Assembly: GCA_964397545.1 (NCBI GenBank)
Contig: CAYNIW010000015.1
Span: 1 to 59,746, forward strand
Length of the DNA stretch: 59,746 nt
Direction: 5' to 3'
Source: JAFGIG01 sp964397545
Lineage (GTDB): Bacteria; SDB-A
Position numbers and translations under genes: made by a program. The notes under the pieces are model-generated. The model was not told the DNA's origin. It saw only the letters and a list, made by a program, of their open reading frames with translations, and did not search any database. Position 1 is the first letter of the stretch, and each line of letters opens with the position of its first letter. Positions 43,637-51,773 of this stretch are shown here, piece after piece.

Positions 43637-44569
43637 GTGGATCAAAACAGTGAACTTGTTATATTAGGCGGCGGACCCGCGGGATACAGCGCCGCTCTAT
43701 ACGCCGCGAGAGCGGATATAGATACTATCGTTTTGGAGGGCAATCTGCCCGGCGGACGAATCAGCCTGACGGATATAGTCGAAAACTATTCCGGCGTGGC
43801 AGGCGGCGTATCGGGATTCGATCTTTCTCAGATAATGCGCGATCAGGCTTCTTCCGCGGGTGCGAAACTCGTCATGGAAAACGCAGACAAGCTGACTCTC
43901 CAAAACGCCAACCCGCGATTCAGCATACTCACCGATGCCGGAAACGAAATAAAATCGCGTTCTGTCATAATCGCGACGGGAACAACAGACAAAAAACTCG
44001 AAGTCCCGGGCGAAATTGAATTCACCGGAAGAGGCGTCTCATACTGCGCAACCTGCGATGGCCCGCTTTTCAGGGGCAAGAATGTCGCCGTCGTCGGAGG
44101 AGGCGATTCGGCCGTAAAAGAAGCGCTGTTTCTTTCGAAGATCTGCTCAAAAGTAACTATAATTCACAGACGCGACGCACTCCGCGCGGAAAAGGTAATC
44201 CAGAAAAAAGCGTTCGAAAGAGAAAACATTTCTTTTGAATGGGATACGGTAGTGACAAAGATAAAAGGCGATAAAAAAGTCTTGTCCCTCGCTTTGAAAA
44301 ACGTAAAAACTTTCATGGAAAAAGAAATTTCAATAGACGGGGTTTTTGTTCTTGTCGGTTCTGTTCCAAATACTTCTCTTTTCAATGAATTGGACGTCCT
44401 CGACGAGAGAGGTTATCTTCTGACGGACGATGAAATGAGAACTTCCGTTTCCGGGATTTTCGGCGCCGGCGATGTCAGAAAAAAAACTGTCCGTCAGGTC
44501 GCCACGGCGGTCGGGGACGGAGCAATAGCAGCAATATCAGCGCAGGAATTTTTGGAAAACAGCGATTAG
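43637..44569 (+). CDS. trxB: Thioredoxin reductase
   Basis: A 310-residue FAD/NADPH flavoenzyme that reduces thioredoxin. The FAD loop is VILGGGPAGYSAALYAARA, the redox-active pair is SYCATCDGP, the NADPH loop is VVGGGDSAVKEALF and the C-terminal FAD block is SGIFGAGDVR. GTG 43637 places the FAD loop at the normal distance from the start; GTG 43622 is also possible. Neither has a ribosome site. The end overlaps the convergent gene by four bases. Confidence 0.94.
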   Translation: MDQNSELVILGGGPAGYSAALYAARADIDTIVLEGNLPGGRISLTDIVENYSGVAGGVSGFDLSQIMRDQASSAGAKLVMENADKLTLQNANPRFSILTDAGNEIKSRSVIIATGTTDKKLEVPGEIEFTGRGVSYCATCDGPLFRGKNVAVVGGGDSAVKEALFLSKICSKVTIIHRRDALRAEKVIQKKAFERENISFEWDTVVTKIKGDKKVLSLALKNVKTFMEKEISIDGVFVLVGSVPNTSLFNELDVLDERGYLLTDDEMRTSVSGIFGAGDVRKKTVRQVATAVGDGAIAAISAQEFLENSD

Positions 44570-46146
44570 CTTTTTTGGGATTTCTGGCGCGATGATTTGA
44601 TTGTTCTGCTTATTATCTCCTCTATTTTCCCGAGGACATTGATCATGTTGAACGGATTGTATATGTTCGTCGGAAGGTAATTGAATGTATAACCGATGTC
44701 CTTGGACAGTATGGACGACATATATATATTCTGCGCAGCTTTGTATCCCAGAGCGTAACGGACCATTCTCTCGTCCTTGCCTATGAATTCGCTTCTGTAG
44801 AAGTTCACCATTTCGACGTCAGTAAAATAACTCTCTAAAATTTCTTTGCCGAGCAGCATCAGCTCATTCACTCCCTTGATGTTCTTTTCCGTCGGTTTTT
44901 CCAGATACTCCTGAGCTTTTTCTATGGATTCGATTATTATTTTCTCTCTTTCGAGTTTTTTCTTTTCCATCGCCTTGCCGCCGAGTTCCTCAATTATCTC
45001 TCTTAGATTGTCGTCGAGCATTATCACGTTAAAATCGACTATTTCGTCTATGTATATCGCTACTTCGCCGAAATCGATTATCGGTTCTTTCTTTTCTTTT
45101 TCGTATTTATCCGTATCAGGATTCGTTATTATTTCCCTGACCAGATCCAGCGCTTTCTCGTAGATGTAGAATTTGAACTCGGAAATGGAAATTTTATCGG
45201 TGGCGGCGAGAATCTCTTTGTCTGAACTTCCGAGAACTTTGAGTATGTTGAAAATCTCCTTGATTATCTCAATTTTCGCCTGTATCGGGTATATCGCAGA
45301 TCCTCTTTCAGTGTCGGATTCTGCGGTGAACATCTCTTTTTTATCGTCGTCTTGCTTTGTGTAGATTTCGTTGGATAATTTTTCCAGAGAGCTCATTTCC
45401 ATGTTAGTAAGTTTCGAGAGCGATTCTTTCTGATACCTCATCTTTTTAATGGTGTATTCAATTTTATCGTCTATTGAATATAGCATTTTTTTCGACTTTG
45501 GTATGTATCTGTTTATTTCCTCTATCAGCCTGTTGGACCGGATTTCGCAGTTTGAAAGGTCATTCTCGATAAGATCCGCCCTGTCTTCCTTTTTTGCAAT
45601 GCTTTCGAGATATTTTAGGAAATTTTCCCTGTCTACTTTTCCGTAACCGAGTTTTATAAGGTATGTCTGAAATATTGTCCAAAAACCGGCTATCAGTGCG
45701 TATGCGCTCTTCAGTTTGGATTCGTTCTGTTCTAAAATACTGACGTTTTCGTCGAAGAGAAGGCCGAGCATATAAGGGACGATGCTGTCCAAATGCAGTT
45801 TGTCCGTGCCTATGCGGTCGAAACTTATTTCAAGGTCTTTTTGAATTCTTTCGAGAAGAGCGGTGTTTTTTTCTATCTGATCGTCGAACAGTATGACGTT
45901 TATCTTTCCGGAAGAAACCGCGGCGTTAAGGCACACGTCAATGGTGTCTTTTACAATCCTCTTCATTCGCGGAGAGTTGTTTTTTATGATATTTGTCGTC
46001 AGTTTCTGCAGGCTGAGAATATAGGCGACTCCCATTCCTCTTTCAATCGCGGGATCTATGTTTATTATATCTTTGGGGTCTATCTTGGAAAGTTCGGACA
46101 TTTTTTTCAACTTTCCCTTTTGAATATCACTCTTGGGTTTTTCCAT
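44566..46146 (-). CDS. Large helical cytoplasmic protein, unknown
   Basis: A 526-residue, charged, almost wholly helical protein that I do not recognise. It has no signal peptide, membrane segment, nucleotide loop or Cys motif. Stretches such as IEEINRYIPKSKKMLYSIDDK and EKKKLEREKIIIESIEKAQEY may form coiled coils. The start follows AAAGAGG at a good distance. It is divergent from the methyltransferase at 46284, with a set of small tandem repeats between, and convergent with trxB. Confidence 0.65.
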   Translation of the reverse strand: MEKPKSDIQKGKLKKMSELSKIDPKDIINIDPAIERGMGVAYILSLQKLTTNIIKNNSPRMKRIVKDTIDVCLNAAVSSGKINVILFDDQIEKNTALLERIQKDLEISFDRIGTDKLHLDSIVPYMLGLLFDENVSILEQNESKLKSAYALIAGFWTIFQTYLIKLGYGKVDRENFLKYLESIAKKEDRADLIENDLSNCEIRSNRLIEEINRYIPKSKKMLYSIDDKIEYTIKKMRYQKESLSKLTNMEMSSLEKLSNEIYTKQDDDKKEMFTAESDTERGSAIYPIQAKIEIIKEIFNILKVLGSSDKEILAATDKISISEFKFYIYEKALDLVREIITNPDTDKYEKEKKEPIIDFGEVAIYIDEIVDFNVIMLDDNLREIIEELGGKAMEKKKLEREKIIIESIEKAQEYLEKPTEKNIKGVNELMLLGKEILESYFTDVEMVNFYRSEFIGKDERMVRYALGYKAAQNIYMSSILSKDIGYTFNYLPTNIYNPFNMINVLGKIEEIISRTIKSSRQKSQKS

Positions 46147-46189
46147 TAGCGCCTCTTTGTTTTTTTGTTTTATTATAATAACTAAAAGA

Positions 46190-46232
46190 GCTTTTGAAAA
46201 GCGGGCTTTTGTAAAGCGGGCTTTTGCAAAGC
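46190..46232. repeat. Three tandem 15-base repeats in a divergent promoter region
   Basis: Units GCTTTTGAAAAGCGG, GCTTTTGTAAAGCGG and GCTTTTGCAAAGC start at 46190, 46205 and 46220. Each is a small imperfect palindrome (GCTTT...AAAGC). They lie between the starts of the helical protein and the methyltransferase. Confidence 0.7.
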
Positions 46233-46283
46233 TTTCGTCAACACTTCTCGCTTTTAACTGAAATATATTTTATCATACCGGCG

Positions 46284-46946
46284 ATGACTGTAAACATCAT
46301 AGGAAATAAAACAGTAAAATTTTTAACCGAAGCTTATTATCTCGCCGTAAGGACAACCGACTCTTCTTTTTTCTTCGACGCGCTGTATCTGGCCGTGAAT
46401 GACCCTTTCAAAACAAAAAATTCTTCTTACGAACATGAAAAGATTCATAAAGTGATAGAAACTATCGGCAGAAATAATTTTTCAAACACTCTCGACATAG
46501 GATGCGGCAACGGTTTATTTTCTTCTTCGCTTCTTTCGGTTTCAAAAAATGTAGTCGGCATAGACATTTCCTCTAAAGCGATAAAAGAGGCGAAAAATAA
46601 ATACGCAGACGAAAAGCGGCTCGAATTCAAAAGAGCAGATGTATCTATTTTTGAGACAGACAGGAAGTTTGACCTTTTTTTCTGTTCAGAAATTCTCTAT
46701 TATCTTCGACCCTGCGAAATAGATAAAACCTGCGAGAAAATCAAACATTTTTCAGATAAAGAATCCGAAATAGTTTTTGTCGGAAGAGCCGACGACAAAT
46801 ACGTAAATTCACGATTGTTCTCACATTTTACTCTGAAAAAAAAAGTAATTGTCGAATCTTCATTCCCTCTGTATTTTATGCAAAAAGCGAGGATTTTCAG
46901 GCCCTTCGGAATATTTATTTACAAATACAAAAAAACGGAGAGATAA
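46284..46946 (+). CDS. Class I SAM-dependent methyltransferase
   Basis: A 220-residue methyltransferase with motif I TLDIGCGNGLFSSSLL and the following VVGIDISSKAIKEAK, then DLFFCSEILYYLRP. The pattern resembles the NodS-type group of N-methyltransferases, but the substrate is unknown. I chose ATG 46284 (MTVNIIGNKTVKFL); the open frame extends 20 codons further without a ribosome site. The next gene starts five bases after the stop. Confidence 0.78.
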   Translation: MTVNIIGNKTVKFLTEAYYLAVRTTDSSFFFDALYLAVNDPFKTKNSSYEHEKIHKVIETIGRNNFSNTLDIGCGNGLFSSSLLSVSKNVVGIDISSKAIKEAKNKYADEKRLEFKRADVSIFETDRKFDLFFCSEILYYLRPCEIDKTCEKIKHFSDKESEIVFVGRADDKYVNSRLFSHFTLKKKVIVESSFPLYFMQKARIFRPFGIFIYKYKKTER

Positions 46947-46950
46947 CTCT

Positions 46951-48090
46951 ATGATAGATAAAAACGTCTTTCAATGCCCAAACTGCGGCGGACCTCTCGA
47001 TCCGGATAAAGCAAAGGGAAAATACAGATGCCCTTACTGCAGGACATTGCTGGAGATCAAAAGCGGAAACCGGTATAACGAACCTCAGATTTCAATAAAT
47101 TCAAAAGCCTTCAAAGAAACCGTCCATTCTTTCTCCACCGTCCAAACAGAACCTATCAAAAACACTGCGACAATATTCGCCGTCATCGGCTTTGCTTTGG
47201 TAGTGCTTTTGTCAGGGGGTGTTTTTCTTCTCATAAATACAGTCAAGTCAACCTTGCCTATTGCCGGGAACAAGGAGATTAAAAAAGTCTTTGAACTCGG
47301 ATCGGAGGGCACCGGACCCGGATATTTCGACGATGTCCGGTATATAGAGACAACTTATGACGGGGACATTATTACCTGTGAATACGAAAACGGAAGGATA
47401 CAGGTTTTTGATTCCTCAGGCAATCACTTAAGACAATGGTCAACCGGGCGCAAAAGCTATGTCCAGTCTATTGCCACCGACAATCGAGGAAGGCTTTTTA
47501 CCGTCTATAAGGGAGGGATTCACATATACGAAATAAAAGACGGCTCTTACGCAGATTCCATACCGAAAAACATAGTATCGGCTTTCAGTTACGAAGACAT
47601 TGCTATATCTCCGTCAGACGGCAGTATCTATCTTATATACGACCGTGAAAACCTCGCAAAACTCGACAGGGATTTCAGCGTAATCTGGATTATCCAAGAA
47701 GCCATATCGTCAAACTCCGACGACTCGGAACTCCAGTGCAACATAGCCGTTGACGGCGCAGGATACATTTACGTCCTCGGAGTCTTCAACAAGTCTGTTT
47801 TTAAGTTTTCACCTGAAGGCAAGTTTCTGACGCGAATAGGCTCTGAAGGAGACGGCCCGGGATCTTTGGGACTTGGAGCTTCAGGCGTAGCGGCGGACAA
47901 TCAATCCAATATTTACATCACCGATTCGGACGGAATTGAAGTCTTTAACAGCAACGGCAGATTTATCACTCAGCTCTCCGTTGAAAGGCCGACATACGGA
48001 ATCTCTATTGACAAAGACAATATGCTCTATACGGCAAACAACAAAAAAATATCCAAATACGCCCTTTTCCCCGAAAACTACTCAGAATAA
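46951..48090 (+). CDS. Zinc-ribbon, single-pass membrane, propeller protein
   Basis: A 379-residue protein. The N-terminus is a cytoplasmic zinc ribbon (FQCPNCGGPLDP and YRCPYCRTLLE). One membrane segment follows at about residues 75-95 (IFAVIGFALVVLLSGGVFLL). The remainder is an outside NHL-like six-blade propeller with units such as GYIYVLGVFNKSVFKFSPEG and SNIYITDSDGIEVFNSNG. GGAG precedes ATG 46951. This combination suggests a sensor or surface-binding protein, but no partner is evident. The next gene, capA-like, lies 12 bases downstream. Confidence 0.78.
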   Translation: MIDKNVFQCPNCGGPLDPDKAKGKYRCPYCRTLLEIKSGNRYNEPQISINSKAFKETVHSFSTVQTEPIKNTATIFAVIGFALVVLLSGGVFLLINTVKSTLPIAGNKEIKKVFELGSEGTGPGYFDDVRYIETTYDGDIITCEYENGRIQVFDSSGNHLRQWSTGRKSYVQSIATDNRGRLFTVYKGGIHIYEIKDGSYADSIPKNIVSAFSYEDIAISPSDGSIYLIYDRENLAKLDRDFSVIWIIQEAISSNSDDSELQCNIAVDGAGYIYVLGVFNKSVFKFSPEGKFLTRIGSEGDGPGSLGLGASGVAADNQSNIYITDSDGIEVFNSNGRFITQLSVERPTYGISIDKDNMLYTANNKKISKYALFPENYSE

Positions 48091-48102
48091 GGAGTCCATC
48101 CC

Positions 48103-49287
48103 TTGATTTTTACCCTTACTTTTATTCTTTCTTTTTATCTCCCCTCGTCTCTCGGCCCCAACTTAATCCAAATACTGAATAAATTTAAGCCAAACCGTGC
48201 GTCCATTGTATTCGTCGGCGACATAATGGTCCACGACGAACAGTTAAAAGGCGCTTACGACAGACCTATGGAGACTTATGCTTTTTCAGACTGCTTCGAA
48301 GACGTCTCAAAATTTTTATCCGAAGCGCACTTTACCGTCGGCAATCTCGAGACCACGCTCTCAGGCGAAGACAAAATTTTCTCGGGCTACCCGCTGTTCA
48401 ACTCTCCTGACGAACTGGCTTTCGCCCTTAAGGAGGCGGGGTTTGACCTTCTCACAAGGGCTAACAACCACTGCCTCGACAGGGGAGAGGAAGGCCTTTT
48501 AAGGACTTCCGCCGTCCTCGATTCGCTTGGTATTTTGCACACCGGAGTTTTTTCAGATTCTTCCGAAAAAAAATACGCGTTGGTGAGCATAAACGGCATT
48601 GACATCGCATTTCTCTCCTATACTTACGGGACAAACGGACTTTCTCTCCCACAAAAAAGTCTCTGCATGATCAATTATATTTCAACCGAAGATATCTCCA
48701 TAAATGTAAAAAACGCCAGAGCCGACGGAGCGAGTTTTGTCTTTGTCGTCCTCCATTACGGCACCGAATACGCTATGAGCCCTTCGGGGACTCAAAAAGC
48801 TTTATTCGACTCTCTGGCTTTTTTCGGCGCCGACGCTGTCATCGGCATGCACCCGCACGTAGTCCAGCCCATGGCATGGTCAAATTGCGGGGTTGAACTC
48901 GAAAATGGAGGAAAAACTTTTTACGCCTACTCTCTGGGGAATTTCATATCCTCACAGAGGACAATTCCGAGAGACGCCGGTTTAATTCTCAGACTCGACT
49001 TGATTTGCTATCCCCGGGGAAAGACGGTCATCTCAAAAATATCTTTTCTTCCCACTTATGTCCAGTTCAGACCTTCTTCTGGAAAATACGACGTCAGGGT
49101 TATAGACGCACTCAGAGCATACGATCTTATAAGTGCTGATGTCATCACCTCTTTTTCTCCTTACGACAAAAGAAGAATAACCTCAATAGTTGAAGAAATG
49201 CCCGGGCGAATAACGGGCATTTCAGAGTTCTATTTCTGCTTTTTAGATACTGCTCTCGGGATGTTCGTCTTCTCAGACTCTCTTTGA
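48103..49287 (+). CDS. CapA-family protein (metallophosphatase-like fold)
   Basis: A 394-residue exported or membrane-anchored protein of the CapA/PgsA family, first known from poly-gamma-glutamate capsule synthesis. The fold is that of calcineurin-like phosphatases: FVGDIMVHDEQLK, VGNLETTLSG, LLTRANNHCLDRGEEGL and GMHPHVVQP carry the family residues. TTG 48103 after AAGGAG gives a hydrophobic leader (IFTLTFILSFYLPSS). No capBC genes are nearby, so capsule synthesis is not implied. The end overlaps folE2 by 15 bases, tail to tail. Confidence 0.85.
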   Translation: MIFTLTFILSFYLPSSLGPNLIQILNKFKPNRASIVFVGDIMVHDEQLKGAYDRPMETYAFSDCFEDVSKFLSEAHFTVGNLETTLSGEDKIFSGYPLFNSPDELAFALKEAGFDLLTRANNHCLDRGEEGLLRTSAVLDSLGILHTGVFSDSSEKKYALVSINGIDIAFLSYTYGTNGLSLPQKSLCMINYISTEDISINVKNARADGASFVFVVLHYGTEYAMSPSGTQKALFDSLAFFGADAVIGMHPHVVQPMAWSNCGVELENGGKTFYAYSLGNFISSQRTIPRDAGLILRLDLICYPRGKTVISKISFLPTYVQFRPSSGKYDVRVIDALRAYDLISADVITSFSPYDKRRITSIVEEMPGRITGISEFYFCFLDTALGMFVFSDSL

Positions 49288-50055
49288 AATTTTATCTCTC
49301 TCTATGACGGCGTAAGCTGAATGGTTGTGAATGCTCTCCATGCTTTCGCATTCGACTTTGAACCACAGTATTCTTCCGTCCTCGAGAAGCTCCCTCGCCG
49401 CCCCCCTTACAACATCTTCTACGAAACGCGGTCTGTCGAAAGCTCTTTCAGTTACGAATTTTTCATCTTCTCTTTTCAGCAGTGAAAAAACAGGCCCGCT
49501 CGAATTTTTTTCAGCAAGTTCAATAAGCTCTTCGATCCAGACAAATTCATTGTATCTGGTCCTGATTTTCACCGAAGCCCTCTGATTGTGGGCTCCCCTT
49601 TCCGAAATCTCTTTCGAACAGGGGCAAAGAGTCATCACAGGGACATTAACCTCCAGAACGAAGTCGTCCTTCTTTCCGGAAGTTCCGTAAAATACGCAGT
49701 CATAATCCATGGAACTCTCAGTCCCGCTCACAGGAGCCTTTTTTCTTACAAAATACTTAAAAGCGACTTCCATTACTGCTTTTTCGGCTTCGAGCTCCTC
49801 CCTGATATGGTTTAGAATTTCGTTCATGTTGAGCATCGAGAATTCTTTCTGGTATGAATGAAGGACGCTGACGAATCTGCTCATGTGAGTTCCTCTGTAA
49901 TGTTTGGGAAGCTCGACGAACATTGAAATCCTCGCGACTGTCTGCTGTTTTTTGTTTGCCCTGTCTTCGACGGAAATCGGATAATAAATATCCTTTACTC
50001 CCACCGAATCAACGTCTATGCCGTGTTCGGGTTCGTCGTTCTGGACGTCTTTCAT
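49273..50055 (-). CDS. folE2: GTP cyclohydrolase I type B
   Basis: A 260-residue enzyme that opens GTP to 7,8-dihydroneopterin triphosphate, the first step to queuosine and folate. Family blocks: DVQNDEPEHGIDVDSVGVKD, VELPKHYRGTHMSRF, MTLCPCSKEISERGAHNQR with the metal Cys, and HNHSAYAVIER. ATG 50055 lies one base after the queD stop and matches where relatives start; the GTG 12 codons upstream is less likely. FolE2 replaces FolE1 in zinc-poor conditions in other bacteria. With queD it forms a two-gene operon. Confidence 0.93.
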   Translation of the reverse strand: MKDVQNDEPEHGIDVDSVGVKDIYYPISVEDRANKKQQTVARISMFVELPKHYRGTHMSRFVSVLHSYQKEFSMLNMNEILNHIREELEAEKAVMEVAFKYFVRKKAPVSGTESSMDYDCVFYGTSGKKDDFVLEVNVPVMTLCPCSKEISERGAHNQRASVKIRTRYNEFVWIEELIELAEKNSSGPVFSLLKREDEKFVTERAFDRPRFVEDVVRGAARELLEDGRILWFKVECESMESIHNHSAYAVIERDKISKRV

Positions 50056-50056
50056 A

Positions 50057-50422
50057 TCAGGGTCCGCGGTAAGAACAGCGGGAATTTTCACTCTCCCAGA
50101 CGGTTATCTCATAGAGCTGGGGGAGCAGGGGTTTTAAGTTTTCCCAGAGCCAAATCACTAGATTTTCGCTCGTTCCTGATTCCAAGCCTTTTATGTCGTT
50201 TAAAAGTGTATGATCAATTTCACTAATCGTCGGATCGACTATTTCCTTGATGTCGCCGAAATCCATGAGCCATCCCTTTTCAGGGTCGATTTTTCCTTTA
50301 ACGCTGACATCTATCCTGAAAGAATGGCCGTGGACGGCACTGCATTTGTGTTCTTCCGGCACTCCCTTTATTCTGTGGGCGGCGTCGGCTCTGAAAGTTC
50401 TCGTTAAAATAACTGTTTTCAT
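50057..50422 (-). CDS. queD: 6-carboxytetrahydropterin synthase
   Basis: A 121-residue enzyme that converts the FolE2 product to 6-carboxytetrahydropterin on the way to queuosine. The zinc-binding His are in FRADAAHRI and AVHGHSFRI. The Cys of KCSAVHG, the Asp-His of SEIDHTLLND and VWESENSRCSY complete the active site. Length is typical. The gene is probably leaderless: a TATAAT ends seven bases before the ATG, with no room for a ribosome site. Confidence 0.93.
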   Translation of the reverse strand: MKTVILTRTFRADAAHRIKGVPEEHKCSAVHGHSFRIDVSVKGKIDPEKGWLMDFGDIKEIVDPTISEIDHTLLNDIKGLESGTSENLVIWLWENLKPLLPQLYEITVWESENSRCSYRGP

Positions 50423-50429
50423 GTTTTAG

Positions 50430-50459
50430 ATTATATTGCTTTTTAGTGCTTGACATCAA
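50430..50459 (-). promoter_or_regulatory. Promoter of queD-folE2, probably leaderless
   Basis: On the minus strand TTGATG, 18 bases, perfect TATAAT, then CTAAAAC and the queD ATG. The start of the message would be at or next to the ATG. Confidence 0.55.
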
Positions 50460-50470
50460 TAAAATTATGC

Positions 50471-50498
50471 TTGCTTTTTAGACAAATAGTTATATAAT
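50471..50498 (+). promoter_or_regulatory. Promoter of the secreted protein at 50635
   Basis: TTGCTT, 16 bases, perfect TATAAT. The resulting leader would be about 130 bases and holds two hairpins. Confidence 0.5.
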
Positions 50499-50510
50499 GC
50501 ACGCTTATAA

Positions 50511-50565
50511 AAAACCGTTTGGTTTTCTGTTCAGAATGTATCATCGCTTTTCTCGGTGAAAAGCG
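50511..50565 (+). promoter_or_regulatory. Structured 5' leader with two hairpins
   Basis: AAAACC-GTTT-GGTTTT (50511-50526) and CGCTTTTC-TCGGT-GAAAAGCG (50545-50565) are perfect stems. They may stabilise the message or take part in control. No known riboswitch pattern was recognised. Confidence 0.4.
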
Positions 50566-50634
50566 TTTGTTGCATAAGGACAAGCATATTTTTATGTGCT
50601 TAAAAAGAGTATATCAACAGGAGGAAAAACAGAA

Positions 50635-51180
50635 ATGAAGAGGAACAGCACAGTTCTAACACTCGCTCTGACAGCAATACTTGTATTATATTTGGGTGCA
50701 ATATCCTGCAGTCAGAAACCACAGGAACAGACTGACACGACAGCCGTTGACACTACAGTGGTTGACACAACCGTTGTCGTCGTAGAGGACATTTACGTAG
50801 AAGTCGGATCTTTTATTTTCGCCCGCACGACAACGACCACATCTTTCCACTACGACTCTGCTTACGTCACGGCTCTAACCGAAGATTCAGTCACATTCAA
50901 CTGGGCTGACACCTACGCCAAAGGTGAAGATGGCAGGACATATCCCAATACAAACGAATACTACTATGTTGTGAATACTGAAGCCACAGCCGACCACTTC
51001 GTAGCCGGAACGCCCGTCATGATAGCCCCCAAAGGGACAAGTTTTGTTTGGTACTTTGGCGCTATAGCCGAAGTGGTTGAGACCAACTATGTCGTCGACT
51101 ACACTATCCCCGGAATCGAAGAGCCGAAGCAGGACACAGTCGGACTCGACAGACTTTTCGTCGCCACAATAATGAACTGA
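50635..51180 (+). CDS. Exported or lipoprotein-like protein, unknown
   Basis: A 181-residue protein. A signal sequence (NSTVLTLALTAILVLYLGA) ends near Cys in AISCSQ, which may be a lipobox, though Leu is not at the usual position. A Thr/Asp/Val-rich linker (DTTAVDTTVVDTTVVVVE) follows, then a beta-rich domain of about 110 residues that I do not recognise. AGGAGG ten bases before ATG 50635 decides the start. It has its own promoter, a structured leader and a strong terminator, so it is probably an abundant single-gene product. Confidence 0.7.
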   Translation: MKRNSTVLTLALTAILVLYLGAISCSQKPQEQTDTTAVDTTVVDTTVVVVEDIYVEVGSFIFARTTTTTSFHYDSAYVTALTEDSVTFNWADTYAKGEDGRTYPNTNEYYYVVNTEATADHFVAGTPVMIAPKGTSFVWYFGAIAEVVETNYVVDYTIPGIEEPKQDTVGLDRLFVATIMN

Positions 51181-51199
51181 CTATTTCTTAAAAAGTTTA

Positions 51200-51225
51200 A
51201 GGGCGGCTTCTGCCGCCCTTTTTTT
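51200..51225 (+). terminator. Rho-independent terminator
   Basis: AGGGCGGC-TTCT-GCCGCCCT, a perfect GC-rich stem, directly followed by a run of T. It begins 19 bases after the stop of the secreted protein. Confidence 0.92.
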
Positions 51226-51243
51226 ATTTCAAAGAGTTTTTTT

Positions 51244-51753
51244 CTACCATTTATTTATGTGTATTTTCTCTGTTTCAAATCTTTGAGGGTTCGAAGGTTT
51301 TTCGGCAGGATAACCGAGAGAAACAATGCCGAGAGGTTTAATTTTTTCGGGAAGCCCGAAAAGTTTCACAATCCCCACCGTCCTCTCCTCTCTCGGATGA
51401 ACTCCGAGCCAGACAGACCCGATTCCGAGAGAATGAGCCGCCAGAAGAATATTCTGGAGAGCCGCCGAGCAGTCCTGTGCCCAGTAGCCTGAATTTTCCT
51501 GAACCTTTTCATCTGCACATACGACTATCGCGCAGGGAGCATCGAGGAGCATTTTCGCGTAGGGATGGACTTCTGCCATCTTTTCAAGAATGCTTCTGTC
51601 ATCGACGACAATGAAATGCCACGGCCTCAGATTTCTCGCCGAAGGCGCGAACATCGCCGCTTCGAGTATTTTTTGGATATCCTCTTCAGGGATTTCTTTT
51701 TTTGTGTATTTTCTTATGCTTCTCCTCGTCATAATGCATTCCATGGCTTCCAT
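51244..51753 (-). CDS. Nitroreductase family protein
   Basis: A 169-residue FMN-dependent oxidoreductase with no known substrate. Family blocks: MTRRSIRKYTKKEIPEED (FMN phosphate binding), AAMFAPSARNLRPWHFIVV, AQDCSAALQNILLAAHSLGIG and LPEKIKPLGIVSLGYP. ATG 51753 follows AAAGGGGG; an in-frame TTG at 51777 overlaps the upstream stop as TTGA and is the alternative. It follows threonine aldolase on the same strand. Confidence 0.88.
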   Translation of the reverse strand: MEAMECIMTRRSIRKYTKKEIPEEDIQKILEAAMFAPSARNLRPWHFIVVDDRSILEKMAEVHPYAKMLLDAPCAIVVCADEKVQENSGYWAQDCSAALQNILLAAHSLGIGSVWLGVHPREERTVGIVKLFGLPEKIKPLGIVSLGYPAEKPSNPQRFETEKIHINKW

Positions 51754-51773
51754 GGCATCCCCCTTTGTTTTTT

